In this document: in pieces, positions 1-9,796 of the stretch
Layout of the letters: each line of letters starts with the position of its first letter
How positions within the stretch are numbered: position 1 is the stretch's first letter
Source: a virus
IMG/VR virus record: IMGVR_UViG_3300042485_001429
Span: 1 to 59,729 of that record
Strand: one strand, 5' to 3'
DNA: 59,729 bases
Translations under genes and position numbers: made by a program
Notes under the pieces: generated by a model
What the model was told of the DNA's origin: nothing
The model's input: only the letters and a program-made list of their open reading frames with translations
The model's database searches: none

Positions 1-108
1 AATTTAGTGGTAAAAATATTACAGTATGCTGGAATTTCAATTAGAGAAACAGAAGTTGTTTCAGCAGCTAAGTCAGAAGAGATACAAGACTCACAACAAA
101 AACAATAG
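1..108 (+). CDS. C-terminal end of a truncated gene (unknown)
   Basis: An open frame enters from the left edge and stops with TAG at 106-108, leaving 35 residues that end in a polar, glutamine-rich tail (DSQQKQ). A second in-frame TAG follows at once and the next gene starts at 112. It lies just before the head-tail adaptor gene, so it is probably the end of a virion or capsid-region gene. Joined head-to-tail to the capsid gene at the right edge it is out of frame, so it is not simply the end of that gene. Function is not recognisable. Confidence 0.6.
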   Translation, partial: NLVVKILQYAGISIRETEVVSAAKSEEIQDSQQKQ

Positions 109-111
109 TAG

Positions 112-1020
112 ATGCCATATATAAATAATTACCAGTACTACAAAAATAACGGAGCTATTCCTGAAGATGAAAATTGGGGGTCGTATCAGTATGTTAGCCT
201 GTCTGACATTGTTAACAACTTCATGTTGATGTATGTGGGCAATGATAAACTTGTAAACAATGTTGATAGATACACCATTCTTTTTCATGCAAAAAGATCT
301 ATACAGGAGCTAAACTATGACGCATTAAGAAACATAAAGGTCTTAGAATTACAGCTTGGAACTGAGCTAAAGATGATCATGCCTCCAGACTATGTTAGCT
401 ATGTTAGAATGTCAATGTTAATTAACGGTGTTCTTATTCCATTGGTTGAGAACAGAACCGTCATGTCAGCTACGGCTTACCTACAGGACAATAACTTAGA
501 CATTGTATTTGACTCTAACGGAGAGATTGTAACGGGTACATCAAAGCTTGACATCCTTAGAGGAGACAACATGTTGTACACTGGTGGAGGAATATACAAT
601 AATCAGATGGGATACTGCTGTGATGGTCAATGGTACTTTAATTATAGCATTGGCTCAAGGTATGGCATGAACACTGAAGACGCAAACATGAACCCTAAGT
701 TCACAATCAATAAGGAGTCTGGGGTTATTGATTTTTCATCTGGAGTTGAGAATGCATTTATTGTTCTTGAGTATATTTCAGATGGCATGGAAAATGGTGA
801 CTCAACAAAAATTACTATAAATAAATTAGCAGAGGAGTACGTGTATAACTACTTAAAGTGGGCTGTATTAAATAACAAATATGGCGTACAGGAATACATA
901 GTAGCGAGAGCTAAAAAAGAAAAAAGTGCAACGTTAAGGAATACAAAAATTCGATTAAGTAATATGCACCCATCAAGATTGTTGATGAGTTTAGCTGGTA
1001 AAGATAAGTGGATTAAATAA
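112..1020 (+). CDS. Putative head-to-tail adaptor (T7 gp11-like connector)
   Basis: 302 residues. The N-terminal half is mainly helical, with a segment around residues 30-80 rich in aromatic and Asn residues (IVNNFMLMYVG, then HAKRSIQELNYDALR). A beta-rich middle and a basic helical C-terminus follow. This is the pattern of the adaptor or gatekeeper that docks under the portal in podoviruses. It starts 3 bases after the upstream stop and is followed within 2 bases by the nozzle-like gene, the usual adaptor-nozzle order. The identification rests on position and general resemblance; no catalytic motif is expected. A structural role is likely, the exact ring less certain. Confidence 0.55.
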   Translation: MPYINNYQYYKNNGAIPEDENWGSYQYVSLSDIVNNFMLMYVGNDKLVNNVDRYTILFHAKRSIQELNYDALRNIKVLELQLGTELKMIMPPDYVSYVRMSMLINGVLIPLVENRTVMSATAYLQDNNLDIVFDSNGEIVTGTSKLDILRGDNMLYTGGGIYNNQMGYCCDGQWYFNYSIGSRYGMNTEDANMNPKFTINKESGVIDFSSGVENAFIVLEYISDGMENGDSTKITINKLAEEYVYNYLKWAVLNNKYGVQEYIVARAKKEKSATLRNTKIRLSNMHPSRLLMSLAGKDKWIK

Positions 1021-1022
1021 TT

Positions 1023-4000
1023 ATGGCGGAAACTAAAAATACATTTGTTGCTGGTAAAATGAACCAGGATGTTGACGAAAGGTTATTGCCTGATGGTCAA
1101 TATAGGTTTGCAAGTAATATTACAATAGAATCAACTGGTGGCTCAAATATGGGTGCCGTACAGAACGCAAGGGGGAATACATTTTTGTTTTCTCCAAGCG
1201 ATCTTCTTATGTCTATGAATATAAACATAACCAATCCGAAGACAATTGGTGCTGTAGCATACGAACCACTTGGCCTTATTTATTGGTTTATAAGTGCTGA
1301 CAATTTTGATGGTATATTTGAGTTTAATCAAAATACTGAAGTATCATCTTTGATTTTAGGTAGCACTACTGGTCAGTTGAATTTTGACTCAGCAGCACTG
1401 ATTACAGGTGTTAATTATTTATACTCAGACAGTGGCAGTTATTTGTTTTGGACGGATAATTTGAACCCGCCAAGAAGGATAAATATCTCTAGGGTTAGGG
1501 GATACTCGATTAACGATTCAAGAATAAATATTGACATTGATGTGGTATTAAGACCACCACTAAATAGTCCATCAATACTTTTGTCTGATAATGCTGATAC
1601 TATTGAATCAAATAACTTAGAAGAAAAATTTCTTTATTTTAGTTATAGGTATAAATATATTGATAATGAGTTTAGCTCAATGTCACCATTTTCTTCCGTA
1701 GCCTTTAATTCTAAAGGTCTTTCTTTTGACCCAACTACTGGTGACAATATTGGAATGTTAAATAAAAATAATATTGTTAATATTCAATTTGAAACTGGTA
1801 ATCAGTTTGTAAAAGAAATACAGATTTTAGCAAGAGACACAAGATCATTAAATGTAGTGATAATTGAGACTCTAAACAAGAGTGACTTGAATATCCAAGA
1901 CGATAGAACTAGTAAATTTGTTTTTAGAAATAATAAAATATATGCCACACTAACGTCTGATCAGGTAACGAGGTTATTTGACAATGTACCACTGAAGGCA
2001 CTAGCACAGGATATTGCAGGAAATAGATTGGTGTATGGCAACTACACTCAATTTAGAGACGTGAGTGATATAAACTACACTGTTGATTACACTAATCTAA
2101 GTGGTTTTGTAGCAAGCGTAGGTTTGCCTAAAAGAACCTTTAGAAGTGACCGTGACTACGAGGTTGGTATTGTTTATAGTGATGAATACGGAAGGCTTAC
2201 GACTGTGTTAACGCCTAGTACTGGAAACGCCTTAAATAATAGCACTAACTCAGTTTATATACCACCAATAAAATCAAGTACGCCAAACTCATTAATAACA
2301 AGAATAACAAATTTACCTCCAAGCTGGGCTACAAATTATAGGCTATACATAAAGCAATCAAAAAAAGATTACTACAACTTGTTCCCTATATCTTTTCAAG
2401 TAAAAGGTGAGTACAGATACATACAGATTTCAGAGTCCGATAGAGATAAAGTTTCTGTTGGTGAGTACATTATATTTAAAACGGCTAACACACAACCAAC
2501 TCATACAAACAGGAAGTTTAAGGTTCTTGAGGTTGAATTTAAGGCAGCTAATTCCATAAACACTAATTCGCCTGCTGGTCTATATTTAAAAATAAAGCCA
2601 GACGCTATAAGTGCAGCATCTTTTTTGGCAGCACCAATTATGACTACTCAGCAATCTGGAGTTTTGGCAACAATAGGACAATATAATGGTAATAGTGGTT
2701 GGTGTGCGTGGGATAGTGTATTTGGAATGAGGACTCGTACACCATATGCTTTATCTGCTAATAGTTTTGTACAAAGTAATTTACATGAAAATGGTCTTTT
2801 TTATGATACCGTTCACTATAGAGCAGGGTCTAATTATTTTACAGCAAATGAAAATGATGCAGCTATATTAACAATGCAAGCTACCGCTAATGGTAAAACA
2901 TTTAAAAGAGATTTAAGACTTAAAGTAAAAATAGTAAACGATCCAGCAAATCCTAATTCAAGCGATGCCACACATTTTTCTTTAAATTCAGATGTAAATG
3001 ATCTAAATAACTGGAGCTATCCAACATCAATAACTAGCGTTCAGCCTAACGGACTTAACGTAAATGCTAATGCTAGTGCATTTATGTCTTCACAAGCCGT
3101 ACCAGTAAGATTATATTTTCCAGCAACAAATAATTATACTTTGGGAGATGTATATGTATTTAATGTTAGAGCTAGATTAAATGAAGGTAGTAATATCCGT
3201 ATTCCTTCAGCAGCTGGTGATCCTGGATTACCATTTCAATCATTTACAGGTTCTGTTCAAACTACTGTATTAGATGATAGTTGGGATGATACAGACTATG
3301 AAGGAACTTGCATAGTTGGATTTAAGGGGCCTATATATACTGGAGCTATAATAAAGATAACGTTAAAAGATTTTGAGGGGGATAGTAGTTCTACTGTTAG
3401 TCAGACACTTATTACAACAACAGTTCCATCATCAAGAATGTACCCATCATTTGAAGAGTATTGGTACGAGGAATTTATATTTTTAGAAAGTAATGATCTT
3501 GGTGTACCTGGTTATTCTAACAACAATGCTGCATTTAGGTATTGTCAGTCTTTTTCTACTTATGGTGCAATACCTACACCAGGGCAGGCTGTTGCTTTAG
3601 GTACTGCTGAGACAACATTAAATGGTATTCAAAATAACTATTATTCTACATTGTTTTATCCTGCTAACGCTGAAACAGATGGATATTGTCGTAGATCAAA
3701 GTATACAGCTGAAGCTTCTTTAACACAAGCTCAATCCCCAAGTTATATAGTTGAGACAGTACCACTTGATGTTGAAACTCCTATATTCCATGAGACAATG
3801 AGGACATATCCTATAGTTGGAGGGTTTCATAAGGTTGGCTGGCAGTACTCGTCAAATACTGAGCCAAGTCCTTTACAATATGTGCTTCAATCGAGTTATT
3901 TTCACTATTTTCAAGTTGGTCAATCAATAATTATTAACTCAATACCTGGGACTGTAACTAATGTATTTAATGGAAACGTAATACAAGTTTTAATGCTTTC

Positions 4001-5081
4001 CGCTATACCTGCTGGTGCAGGAACAGTCTTAATGGAAGGAGAGGTAGATCAATCAAGCTCATCAGCTGCAAGTGTAATATTAAATAACATATCTGAAAAT
4101 ACTGACTTTAATGCGTTCTGTTATGGTAATGGACTAGAGTCATATAGAATTAGAGATTCATTTAATAACTCAACAATGAAGTACAGCATAAGAGCAAGTA
4201 CTGTTATTGAAGATTATGAGCAAGAAGATAAGTTTGCGTCATTAACCTACAGCGGAATTTTTCGTGGTGACTCATCGATAAATAGGTTCAATGAATTTAA
4301 TTTATCTCTAGCTAATTTCAAGAATCTTGACAAAGAATATGGATCTGTACAAAAAATATACACTAGAGACTCTGATTTATTGGTATTACATCAAGACAAA
4401 ATAACGTCTGTTTTATTTGGTAAAAACTTATTAGTAGATGCTTTAGGTGGTGGTCAGGTCGCATCAATCCCAGAGGTTCTTGGGAATCAGGTTCCATATC
4501 CATTAGACAATGGTATCAGTAACGACCCATCAAGCTTTGCAGTTAATTCAAGTAATTTGTATTTTACAGATGCAAAAAGAGGAGTTGTTTTAGAGATGAT
4601 GAGTGGGCAGAATATTATTGAAATTTCATCAAACGGGATGAAAAATGCATTTAGAGATATTCTTACTGGAAATCTAAACAAACAAAAAATAGGTGCATAC
4701 GATCCTTACCATAAGATGTATACGCTGACTACAAATGGTGAGTCTAATGAGCCATGCTATTTGAATATAAGTAGCCTTTCAACAAATCTTGCATGGGATG
4801 GATTTCAACAATATAACATTGAATTATTTGACATTAGTTCAAATAGCGAATGGATCATAGAGTTAATTGATACGGGTCACGGTACTGACTGGTTAACACT
4901 TAATTTTTATAGTGGTACTGGTAATTCTAGTATAATGGGTAATGTAACAATAATAGCAGGTGTTTTACCAAGGAATATGACAGTAAGAGTTAGTTATTGT
5001 GGATTTATTGTTAATCATACCGTTACCCAAACTAAATTAACCCCAATTGAAGACACTTCAATTATAATTAGACCAAAATAA
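1023..5081 (+). CDS. Large tail nozzle/muzzle-like protein
   Basis: 1352 residues. The N-terminus (GKMNQDVDERLLPDGQYRFA, then GAVQNARGN) matches the start seen in many podoviral tail nozzle or tail stabilization proteins (T7 gp12 class, crAss-like muzzle): a conserved D-x-R-L-[LI]-x-x-G-[EQ]-Y segment followed by a GxxxNxxGN turn. The rest is beta-rich with many Asn, Ser and Thr and few charges, as expected for a propeller-type tail tube tip. It directly follows the adaptor gene. The C-terminal ~100 residues (GNSSIMGNVTIIAG region) look like a separate beta-sandwich and may be an added appendage-docking domain. Family assignment is from memory, not a search. Confidence 0.6.
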   Translation: MAETKNTFVAGKMNQDVDERLLPDGQYRFASNITIESTGGSNMGAVQNARGNTFLFSPSDLLMSMNINITNPKTIGAVAYEPLGLIYWFISADNFDGIFEFNQNTEVSSLILGSTTGQLNFDSAALITGVNYLYSDSGSYLFWTDNLNPPRRINISRVRGYSINDSRINIDIDVVLRPPLNSPSILLSDNADTIESNNLEEKFLYFSYRYKYIDNEFSSMSPFSSVAFNSKGLSFDPTTGDNIGMLNKNNIVNIQFETGNQFVKEIQILARDTRSLNVVIIETLNKSDLNIQDDRTSKFVFRNNKIYATLTSDQVTRLFDNVPLKALAQDIAGNRLVYGNYTQFRDVSDINYTVDYTNLSGFVASVGLPKRTFRSDRDYEVGIVYSDEYGRLTTVLTPSTGNALNNSTNSVYIPPIKSSTPNSLITRITNLPPSWATNYRLYIKQSKKDYYNLFPISFQVKGEYRYIQISESDRDKVSVGEYIIFKTANTQPTHTNRKFKVLEVEFKAANSINTNSPAGLYLKIKPDAISAASFLAAPIMTTQQSGVLATIGQYNGNSGWCAWDSVFGMRTRTPYALSANSFVQSNLHENGLFYDTVHYRAGSNYFTANENDAAILTMQATANGKTFKRDLRLKVKIVNDPANPNSSDATHFSLNSDVNDLNNWSYPTSITSVQPNGLNVNANASAFMSSQAVPVRLYFPATNNYTLGDVYVFNVRARLNEGSNIRIPSAAGDPGLPFQSFTGSVQTTVLDDSWDDTDYEGTCIVGFKGPIYTGAIIKITLKDFEGDSSSTVSQTLITTTVPSSRMYPSFEEYWYEEFIFLESNDLGVPGYSNNNAAFRYCQSFSTYGAIPTPGQAVALGTAETTLNGIQNNYYSTLFYPANAETDGYCRRSKYTAEASLTQAQSPSYIVETVPLDVETPIFHETMRTYPIVGGFHKVGWQYSSNTEPSPLQYVLQSSYFHYFQVGQSIIINSIPGTVTNVFNGNVIQVLMLSAIPAGAGTVLMEGEVDQSSSSAASVILNNISENTDFNAFCYGNGLESYRIRDSFNNSTMKYSIRASTVIEDYEQEDKFASLTYSGIFRGDSSINRFNEFNLSLANFKNLDKEYGSVQKIYTRDSDLLVLHQDKITSVLFGKNLLVDALGGGQVASIPEVLGNQVPYPLDNGISNDPSSFAVNSSNLYFTDAKRGVVLEMMSGQNIIEISSNGMKNAFRDILTGNLNKQKIGAYDPYHKMYTLTTNGESNEPCYLNISSLSTNLAWDGFQQYNIELFDISSNSEWIIELIDTGHGTDWLTLNFYSGTGNSSIMGNVTIIAGVLPRNMTVRVSYCGFIVNHTVTQTKLTPIEDTSIIIRPK

Positions 5082-5087
5082 TATAGA

Positions 5088-7712
5088 ATGGAAACACTAA
5101 ACCAATCAATTGAACTTTCAGGACAGCCAACAAAAGAGATAGACAATGTAATTTCTACAGATTCAAGTATTGCATTATTTGATTCTTATACTGGACAAAA
5201 AATTGTTGATCTAGCACCGTCTAACGGGCAGGTAGTTACAATTAAAAGCGGTGGAACAGGGACAACAAAAGAGTTGGCCCCTTCATTAAATAATAAGCTT
5301 TATTACCTTGTTTCAGACATAAAGTATGATGCTTCTCAAACAGATGAGATAATATCTTTAGCTACTGAAATACCTGTTGTTTTAACTAGTGGAATTTTTA
5401 TTGGTGAGTTTACATTTTTAAATCCAAATAACTATGAAAATGCATATTTTTTATGGGACTATTCAGATAAAATATTAAACTCTGCGTCATACATTGGAAT
5501 GACTAGCAATAGGTCCATGTTAATTAGTTTTAATAATAATGCTGGTAGATGTGGTATTGATTATAAGGTAGCATCTAAACCAACTAGATTTCAGTTTATA
5601 GTAGACGGAGAGATTCAAGAAGACACTGGTTATGTAGGACTAAATACACTACAAAATTATGATGACTTAATTGCTGCTGGTGTATTACCTAGTGAGATAT
5701 CTCTTTCATCACCATACAATGGTTTGGTAAATAATGGAACGGGAAAGATAATTACTGTAAAAAATATAGGAGCTCTAGATGCTTCTGTAGTTGTATCATC
5801 ACCATTTAGTACGTCATCATGGACAATAAAAAAAATAAATCCATACACAACATCTTTTAGCATAAATCCAACGAAAGACAACACACCTTGTGGCAAGTCT
5901 ACAACTAATACTTATCTTCATAATGGAGCAAATCTGACACCAGTTATTGGAGACATTATCTATTCTATAAGTAATGTTGCATTTATTGGAGAGAGCTTAA
6001 ACTACTATATTGGAAATAGTATATTTATAAATATAGATAATGACGGTGTAGTTACAAATATAGACGACTGTTATTCAGATGGGCCATTTGCAGTTCCGTA
6101 TATATATGAAGGTGATATTGTTTTTTCTAATAATGAAGTTATTAAAAGACCAGTTAACGCAATAGGAAATCCAACATCTTGGACTTTAGTTTCAAGCAGT
6201 CCAGTTTCACAATCAATATATTCTAATGGAGTCTGGAATATAGATGAAAATACAGCAAAGGGGCAATATGTAATAACAATCAATGCAACCAATTCTTTTG
6301 GTACAAGTCCAAACAAGACTATTAATGTAAGCGTTCCTGATTTAGCGGTCACTAGACCAGTAGAGATGGATATAAAAGATATTCACTACGATACTACTGG
6401 AATATGCAGTTCTTCTGGAAAAGTTATTACTACCATGTTTTTTTCGGGGCCAGATCAATTTCAACAATTACCAAGCAAGGGAAGTTTTATTTATCACGAT
6501 AGTGAAGGATTAACACCATTTAATGGTGGAGGTTTTTGGTACCATCAAGCAGAGGTAGCATTAAAGATAAGTGCTATTGGATCGGTAATAGATACGCATA
6601 ATTGTGGTGGAACTACGACTACTACGACTACAACGACTACTTTACCAGCAGGTACTTATTACAATGCTAGGTCATGTATTGACCCATCTGTAGAGATCAC
6701 TCTATTAGACACACTAAGCCAGGGTATAGTCGTTGGAAATGTAGTTAAGACGGCTGTTGACTTAAATTGTTGGACCATACTTTCTGTTATATCTGGTGTT
6801 TATCCATATAAATTAATCGTAAGTTCTGCTGTAAAGTATGTAAGCTGTAGTGCGTGTACTACTATTAGCACTACTACAACTACTACTACAACAACAACTG
6901 CACCGACATTTACATCTTTTTCATTAGCTCCAAATACACTATCAAGTAGTGCTTATAGTAGCTGTGTCTTTGCATCTCCAACATACATCACTCATTATCA
7001 TAACGGAACGGCAACGCTTCCAATAGTTGGTGATTTTGTGTATACAAACAACACTGGAACTACAGCATTTGATGGTCAGTTTAAGTGGTACATAATGTTG
7101 AATGTTGTAAAGTTTGCTGTAAATATATCAAACACTGGTCAGGTAATAAATGTTATTGCGTGCTCAACAGCTACAACTACTACTACAACTACAACTATAC
7201 CATTAAGAAAGTGTTTAGCCACAAGGTGTGATAATGGAGCAATAAGTAAAATACTATCATACACTAATATAAACACTTTGCCTGTAGGCACAGTATTGAA
7301 TGATCAGTTTGGATTCTGCTATACAATAACAAATGCAACGGCTGTTGGTACAGCATATTCTGGCGTTAATTTTCTGTATAATAAATGCTCCGACTGCTTG
7401 TCTAGGACAACTACAACAAGTACTAGCACAACCACAACTACAACAAGTACTAGCACTACTACGACTACAACAACTGCTCCACCAGTATTTAAGGGTGTTC
7501 TTGCATTTGTTGATATAAAAGACAGTGGGTGTTTGATTGGTGTATTTGGTGACTACTACAGCAACGGTCCAATATTTGTTAACCCATATATCTTATATAC
7601 TGACGAAGCTAAAACTATAGTAGCTCCTGCTGGTAAGTATAGATACTTGATCAATAAGCAGGGTGCTGAATGGAATGGTAGTTCTTGGGTTAATCCATTT
7701 TCTTGCGTATGA
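5088..7712 (+). CDS. Virion appendage protein with poly-Thr linkers and Cys-bounded modules
   Basis: 874 residues. The N-terminal ~250 residues probably dock on the tail. The remainder is a string of ~65-75 residue modules bounded by cysteines. Type A occurs three times (around residues 265-330, 440-505 and 625-700) and shares a GDxxY turn, an FxG-W-Y stretch and a closing (I/V)xxC. Type B occurs twice (around 525-585 and 705-770) and ends in CSxC. Modules are separated by runs of 8-20 threonines (near 6613-6645, 6858-6900, 7165-7200 and 7405-7475) written with mixed ACN codons. Thr-rich linkers suggest an extended, possibly glycosylated fibre; disulfides could form outside the cell. No chaperone or peptidase domain was seen. 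It overlaps the next gene by a few bases. Confidence 0.65.
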   Translation: METLNQSIELSGQPTKEIDNVISTDSSIALFDSYTGQKIVDLAPSNGQVVTIKSGGTGTTKELAPSLNNKLYYLVSDIKYDASQTDEIISLATEIPVVLTSGIFIGEFTFLNPNNYENAYFLWDYSDKILNSASYIGMTSNRSMLISFNNNAGRCGIDYKVASKPTRFQFIVDGEIQEDTGYVGLNTLQNYDDLIAAGVLPSEISLSSPYNGLVNNGTGKIITVKNIGALDASVVVSSPFSTSSWTIKKINPYTTSFSINPTKDNTPCGKSTTNTYLHNGANLTPVIGDIIYSISNVAFIGESLNYYIGNSIFINIDNDGVVTNIDDCYSDGPFAVPYIYEGDIVFSNNEVIKRPVNAIGNPTSWTLVSSSPVSQSIYSNGVWNIDENTAKGQYVITINATNSFGTSPNKTINVSVPDLAVTRPVEMDIKDIHYDTTGICSSSGKVITTMFFSGPDQFQQLPSKGSFIYHDSEGLTPFNGGGFWYHQAEVALKISAIGSVIDTHNCGGTTTTTTTTTTLPAGTYYNARSCIDPSVEITLLDTLSQGIVVGNVVKTAVDLNCWTILSVISGVYPYKLIVSSAVKYVSCSACTTISTTTTTTTTTTAPTFTSFSLAPNTLSSSAYSSCVFASPTYITHYHNGTATLPIVGDFVYTNNTGTTAFDGQFKWYIMLNVVKFAVNISNTGQVINVIACSTATTTTTTTTIPLRKCLATRCDNGAISKILSYTNINTLPVGTVLNDQFGFCYTITNATAVGTAYSGVNFLYNKCSDCLSRTTTTSTSTTTTTTSTSTTTTTTTAPPVFKGVLAFVDIKDSGCLIGVFGDYYSNGPIFVNPYILYTDEAKTIVAPAGKYRYLINKQGAEWNGSSWVNPFSCV

Positions 7713-8629
7713 TGAACTTGAGAATGATTTCAGCACAGCCAGCTATTGATTACTATACTTGGCAGGTTGAGGTTTACCTTACAAACTTTATTTCTCTTGG
7801 ATACAATGGAAATAATATTGATGTTGTTGCAGGTTACGAGGGTTCTGTTCCAGATTCATGGAGAAAATTACAGCAAAAATTTCCATATGTAAGGTTCTTC
7901 TTTTACGAAGACACGATGGGGGAATGCAGATACTTACCAGCAATTCAGGCACACCTATTAAAAAAACATTTTAAGGAGCACCCATACCTAAGTGAAGAGG
8001 CTATATTCTTTCATGATGCTGACTTTGTATTTACAAGGTACATGGACTTCTCAAAGTTTTTAAACGATGACAAATGGTACTTCTCAGACACTATTTCATA
8101 CATCGGCTACGATTATATAATGAGCAAGGGAGAAGAGGTCTTAGACGCAATGTGTGACATTATAGGAATAGACAAGTCGGTAGTTAAGGACAATCAATTA
8201 AACAGTGGTGGAGCACAGAAGTTATTTAAAAATATTGACTACAAGTACTGGGAAATGGTAGAGGAATACTCAAATAAACTACACGACAAGCTATCAAACA
8301 TGCAGCACGTAAAGAAAAATGAAGACCCATATGGGATCCAGTCTTGGACGGCAAGCATGTGGGCAGAGCTATGGACTGGTTGGAAGCTAGGTCATCAGGT
8401 TGTTGTTCCGCCAGAGTTTGATTTTTGTTGGGCTACATGTCCATCATCTAGGTGGGAAGAGGTTTATTTCTTCCACAATGCTGGTGTACCATCATCCAAT
8501 CAGGGCATGTTTTATAAGGCTCAGTACATGGACAAGCTTCCGTTTAATGAGGGGTTAGAGCTGTCTGATTCTAGGTGCTCTTACATGTACTACAATATTA
8601 TTGAGTCTGTCGATAGTTGTTTGATTTAA
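7709..8629 (+). CDS. Glycosyltransferase-like protein (GT-A fold)
   Basis: 306 residues from the ATG at 7709; an in-frame TTG at 7703 is less likely. The family signs are a nucleotide-sugar type N-terminus, a metal-binding DxD at residues 103-105 (FFHDADFVF), and downstream aromatic and acidic segments (NSGGAQ near 170, then YGIQSWTASMWAELW). Such enzymes transfer sugars from nucleotide-sugars. It sits between an appendage gene and another likely virion gene and overlaps the former by 4 bases, so it may glycosylate the Thr-rich appendage protein encoded just upstream (inference). It could instead modify host surface glycans. Acceptor and sugar cannot be read from sequence. Confidence 0.7.
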   Translation: MMNLRMISAQPAIDYYTWQVEVYLTNFISLGYNGNNIDVVAGYEGSVPDSWRKLQQKFPYVRFFFYEDTMGECRYLPAIQAHLLKKHFKEHPYLSEEAIFFHDADFVFTRYMDFSKFLNDDKWYFSDTISYIGYDYIMSKGEEVLDAMCDIIGIDKSVVKDNQLNSGGAQKLFKNIDYKYWEMVEEYSNKLHDKLSNMQHVKKNEDPYGIQSWTASMWAELWTGWKLGHQVVVPPEFDFCWATCPSSRWEEVYFFHNAGVPSSNQGMFYKAQYMDKLPFNEGLELSDSRCSYMYYNIIESVDSCLI

Positions 8630-8635
8630 TTTTCG

Positions 8636-8643
8636 TAAATTTG
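8636..8643 (+). promoter_or_regulatory. Bacteroidota -7 promoter box TAAATTTG
   Basis: The octamer fits TAnnTTTG. The ATG of the next gene begins only 4 bases after it, about where transcription should start, so the transcript may be leaderless. No convincing -33 TTTG at the usual spacing; a TTG lies 16 bases upstream. Confidence 0.5.
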
Positions 8644-8647
8644 CTGT

Positions 8648-9364
8648 ATGCCGTCAAGCACAATAACATATTCTGACAACACTAGTGGTTGGACATCTTT
8701 TTGGAATTACTATCCAGACTGGATGATTGGGTTAAGCAATGTATTTTATAGCTGGAAGGATGGAAGCCTATATCAACACAACCTGACTGACACTCGGTGT
8801 GTTTTTTATGGTACACAGGTGTCATCAATTGTAAAGACAATATTTAATGAGGACCCATTTACCACTAAAATGTTTAAGTCAGTAAGCTTAGATTCAACAA
8901 GTCCATGGACGGCAACACTTAATACTGATTTAGATAGTGGATCAATTGACTCTACTGAATATGTTGAAAAGGAGGGGACATGGTTTGGTTACGCAAGAGC
9001 TTCAAGTAGTACTTCAAATAGTTTAAATTTATTGTCCACTCAAGGTGTTGGCTCTATATCAACAGTGTCAGGTGCTACAGCTACATTTGGATTTAATATA
9101 ACTACAAGATTGGGTGTTGGAGACAGGGTGTATGTAAACAATTCAGTTATTGGAACCATTGTTAGTGCTACTGCAACAACAATAACAATAACTGGAGGTG
9201 TATTTACGGGTCTTGCTGGAGGTTATGTTAGGATTGAAAAAAATTCAATCGCTGAGTCTTATGGACTACGTGGATATTATATGGACATTGAGCTTGAAAT
9301 AACTTCACAAAGTGAAGTAGAATTATTTTCAATATCTAGTTCTTTATTTAAAAGTTATATGTAA
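8648..9364 (+). CDS. Putative virion protein (unknown)
   Basis: 238 residues, Ser/Thr-rich and beta-predicted. The start contains several Trp and Tyr (TSGWTSFWNYYPDWM), typical of phage structural proteins that contact a tail or fibre. Residues ~120-190 contain Val/Gly/Thr repeats (GDRVYVNN, ATATTITIT) like a small beta-barrel or spike domain. It is preceded by its own -7 box and its TAA overlaps the next ATG (TAATG). It lies among tail and appendage genes. No recognised family. Confidence 0.6.
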   Translation: MPSSTITYSDNTSGWTSFWNYYPDWMIGLSNVFYSWKDGSLYQHNLTDTRCVFYGTQVSSIVKTIFNEDPFTTKMFKSVSLDSTSPWTATLNTDLDSGSIDSTEYVEKEGTWFGYARASSSTSNSLNLLSTQGVGSISTVSGATATFGFNITTRLGVGDRVYVNNSVIGTIVSATATTITITGGVFTGLAGGYVRIEKNSIAESYGLRGYYMDIELEITSQSEVELFSISSSLFKSYM

Positions 9365-9765
9365 TGGAATTTAGAATGTTAAATGAATCAGACTATGACA
9401 CATTTTGTTCATGGTGGAAGGCCTGGAGGTGGACACCTCCTTCTGTAGATTCTTTACCTGAAAATGGTTTAGGTGGGGTGATGGTGTCAAGCAATGGCGT
9501 TGAAGTTTGTGGGGGATTTGTTTACCTAACAAACTCAAAGACAGCTTGGATTGAATTTATAGTATCAGACTTTAACTACAGAGAGAAAGACAGACAGGAG
9601 GCTATACTATACCTGATAAACATATTGATAGAATTGGTTAAAGATTCTGGAGACTACAAGTACATATACACATCATTAAAGAATGAAAGCCTTATAAATA
9701 CATACGCAAGTTGTGGATTTGTAAAGGGCAGTGCTAGGTGCACAGAAATGATTAAGACATTATAG
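9364..9765 (+). CDS. GNAT-like N-acetyltransferase
   Basis: 133 residues with the order of a compact GNAT domain: an N-terminal substrate region, a beta-strand with GGFVYL around residues 45-52, a second strand ending in FIVSDFNYR (~69-77) in place of the canonical acetyl-CoA loop, a long helix, and a C-terminal strand with ASCGF and a final beta-hairpin. Single-domain proteins of this type recur near tail genes in phages, and the acetyl-CoA binding motif is often weak there, as here. It is translationally coupled to the upstream gene through TAATG. The acceptor is unknown. It could be a structural relic of the fold rather than an active enzyme. Confidence 0.6.
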   Translation: MEFRMLNESDYDTFCSWWKAWRWTPPSVDSLPENGLGGVMVSSNGVEVCGGFVYLTNSKTAWIEFIVSDFNYREKDRQEAILYLINILIELVKDSGDYKYIYTSLKNESLINTYASCGFVKGSARCTEMIKTL

Positions 9766-9777
9766 GATTTTTTTTAG

Positions 9778-9785
9778 TAACTTTG
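9778..9785 (+). promoter_or_regulatory. Bacteroidota -7 promoter box TAACTTTG
   Basis: A perfect TAnnTTTG match in the 31-base gap before the internal virion gene; the ATG follows 11 bases later through an A-run. It probably drives the 9797-21957 block. Confidence 0.5.
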
Positions 9786-9796
9786 AATAAAAAAAA

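Noticed and set aside
6613-7475. Simple-sequence expansion artefact in the ACN repeats
   Set aside because: The codons are mixed (ACT, ACG, ACA, ACC), so the runs are not one repeated triplet and look maintained for threonine.
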